Source: Bacteroides sp. (lineage in GTDB: Bacteria > Bacteroidota > Bacteroidia > Bacteroidales > Bacteroidaceae). From it: a stretch of 33,809 bases of DNA. The stretch lies in contig SUXX01000027.1 of the NCBI GenBank assembly GCA_015060735.1, positions 1-33,809 of the forward strand, read 5' to 3'. Shown here piece after piece: positions 32,381 through 33,809 of the stretch (the first letter of the stretch is position 1; every line of letters starts with the position of its first letter). A program made the position numbers and the translations under genes. Under the pieces are notes generated by a model. That model made no database searches. It was not told the origin of the DNA and saw nothing but the letters and a program-made list of their open reading frames with translations.

Positions 32381-33809
32381 ATGATAGAAAGAAAACTACT
32401 ATTGGGCGATGAAGCGATAGCTTTGGGAGCCATTCATGCCGGTATCAGCGGTGTGTATGCTTATCCCGGTACGCCCTCAACCGAAATAACCGAATTTATC
32501 CAAGGTCATGCACCGGAGGTGCGTAGCCGTTGGTGTACGAATGAAAAGACCGCTATGGAGGCCGCTCTCGGTATGGCTTATGCGGGAAAGCGCGCGTTGG
32601 TATGTATGAAGCACGTGGGTATGAACGTAGCTGCGGATGCCTTTGTGAACTCCGCCATTACGGGTGTGAATGGTGGCTTGGTGGTATTGGCCGCGGATGA
32701 CCCCTCGATGCACTCGTCGCAAAACGAGCAGGACTCGCGCTTCTATGGCAAGTTCGCGATGATTCCTATCCTCGAACCTTCTACCCAACAAGAAGCTTAC
32801 GATATGATGGCGTATGCCTATCACTTGTCCGAGGAAACCAAGCTCCCCGTGTTGATGCGTGTTGTGACCCGTTTGGCACACTCCCGTGCCGGTGTGGTGG
32901 TGTGTGAGCCGTTGGCACAAAATGCCTTGAATCCGGAAACAGACCGTACTCATTGGGTATTGCTCCCTGCCAATGCACGTCGTCAGTATGCATCGTTGGT
33001 TGGCAAGCAAGGTGACCTCCTCACATCGTCAGAAGCATCCCCCTATAATCACTCAGAACTCATCACTCATCACTCAAAACTCGGAGTAATCGCTTGTGGC
33101 ATTGCCTACAACTATGTGATGGAAAACCGTCCGCAAGAGTTGGACATCCCCGTGTTGAAGGTATCGCAATATCCGTTGCCCGAAAATGCCATCAAGGCGT
33201 TGGCTTCTCAATGCGATGCTTTGCTCATAGCCGAAGACGGTCAGCCATTGGTGGAAGAACAAGTGAAGTCCCTCTTGGGTGCCGACTATCCGTTGAAGGG
33301 CCGCTTGACGGGCGATTTGCCCCGCATGGGTGAGTTGACTCCCGATAGTGTAGGAGCTGCCCTTGGTGTGAACATCGAACAACCGTATGTAGCGGCTCAA
33401 AATGTGATGCCTCGTCCGCCGGCTTTGTGTCAGGGATGTGGTCATCGCGATGTATACGATGCATTGAACAAGGTAGCTGCTGAGTATGAAGGTGCACGTA
33501 TCTTTGGCGACATCGGATGCTATACGCTCGGTGCCTTGCCTCCATTCCGTGCCATCGATAGTTGTGTGGATATGGGTGCCTCCATCACCATGGCGAAAGG
33601 TGCGGCCGATGCCGGTGTATTCCCCGCCATTGCCGTGATTGGCGACTCTACTTTCACCCATTCGGGTATGACCGGTTTGCTCGATGCCATCAACGACAAT
33701 GCCAACATCACCGTAGTGATTTCGGATAACCTCACTACCGCTATGACGGGTGGTCAGGATTCAGCCGGTACCAACAAGTTCGAAGCCATCTGCCTCGGCT
33801 TGGGATTGG
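32381..33809 (+). CDS. iorA: Indolepyruvate:ferredoxin oxidoreductase alpha subunit, 3' truncated by window
   Basis: The frame starts at ATG 32381 and runs open to the window end (476 codons, no stop). It has the pyrimidine/transketolase-type N-domain (LLGDEAIALGAIHAGISGVYAYPGTPSTE; WCTNEKTAMEAALGMAYAGKRALV; HVGMNVAADAF). A domain II follows, then CQGCGHRDVYDAL and the TPP-binding GDIGCYTLG...GDSTFTHSGMTGLLDAINDN. The last part, normally a ferredoxin-like domain with two 4Fe-4S motifs, lies beyond the window. With IorB it oxidatively decarboxylates indole-, phenyl- or hydroxyphenyl-pyruvate to the aryl-acetyl-CoA, reducing ferredoxin. It sits 6 bases after the omega-amidase. A short CACTCA-repeat insertion is inside it. 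Confidence 0.95.
   Translation, partial: MIERKLLLGDEAIALGAIHAGISGVYAYPGTPSTEITEFIQGHAPEVRSRWCTNEKTAMEAALGMAYAGKRALVCMKHVGMNVAADAFVNSAITGVNGGLVVLAADDPSMHSSQNEQDSRFYGKFAMIPILEPSTQQEAYDMMAYAYHLSEETKLPVLMRVVTRLAHSRAGVVVCEPLAQNALNPETDRTHWVLLPANARRQYASLVGKQGDLLTSSEASPYNHSELITHHSKLGVIACGIAYNYVMENRPQELDIPVLKVSQYPLPENAIKALASQCDALLIAEDGQPLVEEQVKSLLGADYPLKGRLTGDLPRMGELTPDSVGAALGVNIEQPYVAAQNVMPRPPALCQGCGHRDVYDALNKVAAEYEGARIFGDIGCYTLGALPPFRAIDSCVDMGASITMAKGAADAGVFPAIAVIGDSTFTHSGMTGLLDAINDNANITVVISDNLTTAMTGGQDSAGTNKFEAICLGLGL
33047..33082 (+). repeat. CACTCA-type short tandem repeat inside iorA
   Basis: AATCACTCAGAACTCATCAC continues with CTCATCACTCAAAACTC: three copies of ATCACTCA with interspersed AACTC. 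It encodes NHSELITHHSKL in the linker before GVIACGIAYNYV. It is low-complexity and in frame. Confidence 0.6.

Noticed and set aside
33047-33082. CRISPR-like repeats in iorA
   Set aside because: The units are too short (about 8 bases), lack regular spacers and lie in frame inside a coding region.

Overview
The window comes from a Bacteroidota genome, order Bacteroidales (Bacteroides, Phocaeicola or Prevotella-like). The evidence is paired S46 dipeptidyl-peptidases, DUF4369/TlpA lipoproteins, a Bacteroidales-type FtsB and DnaX, and at least eleven promoters of the Bacteroidota form TAnnTTTG with little sign of Shine-Dalgarno sites.

Layout. (1) 1-4139 is an AT-rich accessory block, all on the plus strand. 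Two sampled 60-base lines are 25-28% G+C, against roughly 42-50% in lines sampled further on. It holds the end of an unknown gene, a HAD phosphatase of the RNA-repair-associated type with its own perfect terminator, a strikingly short PolIII-alpha-like polymerase, a small phage-like protein, a frameshifted YspA/SLOG gene and a 335-residue unknown. (2) 4140-4391 is non-coding, with two inverted-repeat structures at the junction with core DNA. (3) 4392-10503 carries a divergent pair (SDF-family symporter and TlpA-like lipoprotein), an outer-membrane porin-like protein, dnaX, and an ftsB-plus-membrane-protein pair. (4) 10561-14785 is a convergent pair of S46 peptidases whose specificity residues predict DPP11-like (acidic) and DPP7-like (hydrophobic) activity. 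(5) 14974-15678 is a DUF4369 lipoprotein without thioredoxin domain. (6) 22007-15690, minus strand, looks like a six-gene operon: S41 protease, polyprenyl-phosphate glycosyltransferase, dihydroorotase, stand-alone MetH reactivation domain, metallophosphoesterase, PlsC-like acyltransferase. Two of its junctions are 4-base ATGA overlaps. (7) 22131-28601 has a lipoprotein, a large TPR protein and mfd. (8) 28633-31506 is a DUF362 ferredoxin-like protein followed by a tandem-domain esterase. (9) 31607 to the end is an omega-amidase-type nitrilase directly followed by iorA, which runs off the window.

The core part is mostly housekeeping and periplasmic peptide metabolism: S46 peptidases release dipeptides, the symporter probably takes up an amino or organic acid, and IorA oxidises aryl-pyruvates from aromatic amino acids. 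The most unusual part is the accessory block, where a PolIII-alpha remnant or minimal polymerase keeps all three catalytic aspartates but lacks the PHP, thumb-sized and C-terminal parts, next to HAD and SLOG genes. No integrase, transposase, tRNA, rRNA or CRISPR array is visible.
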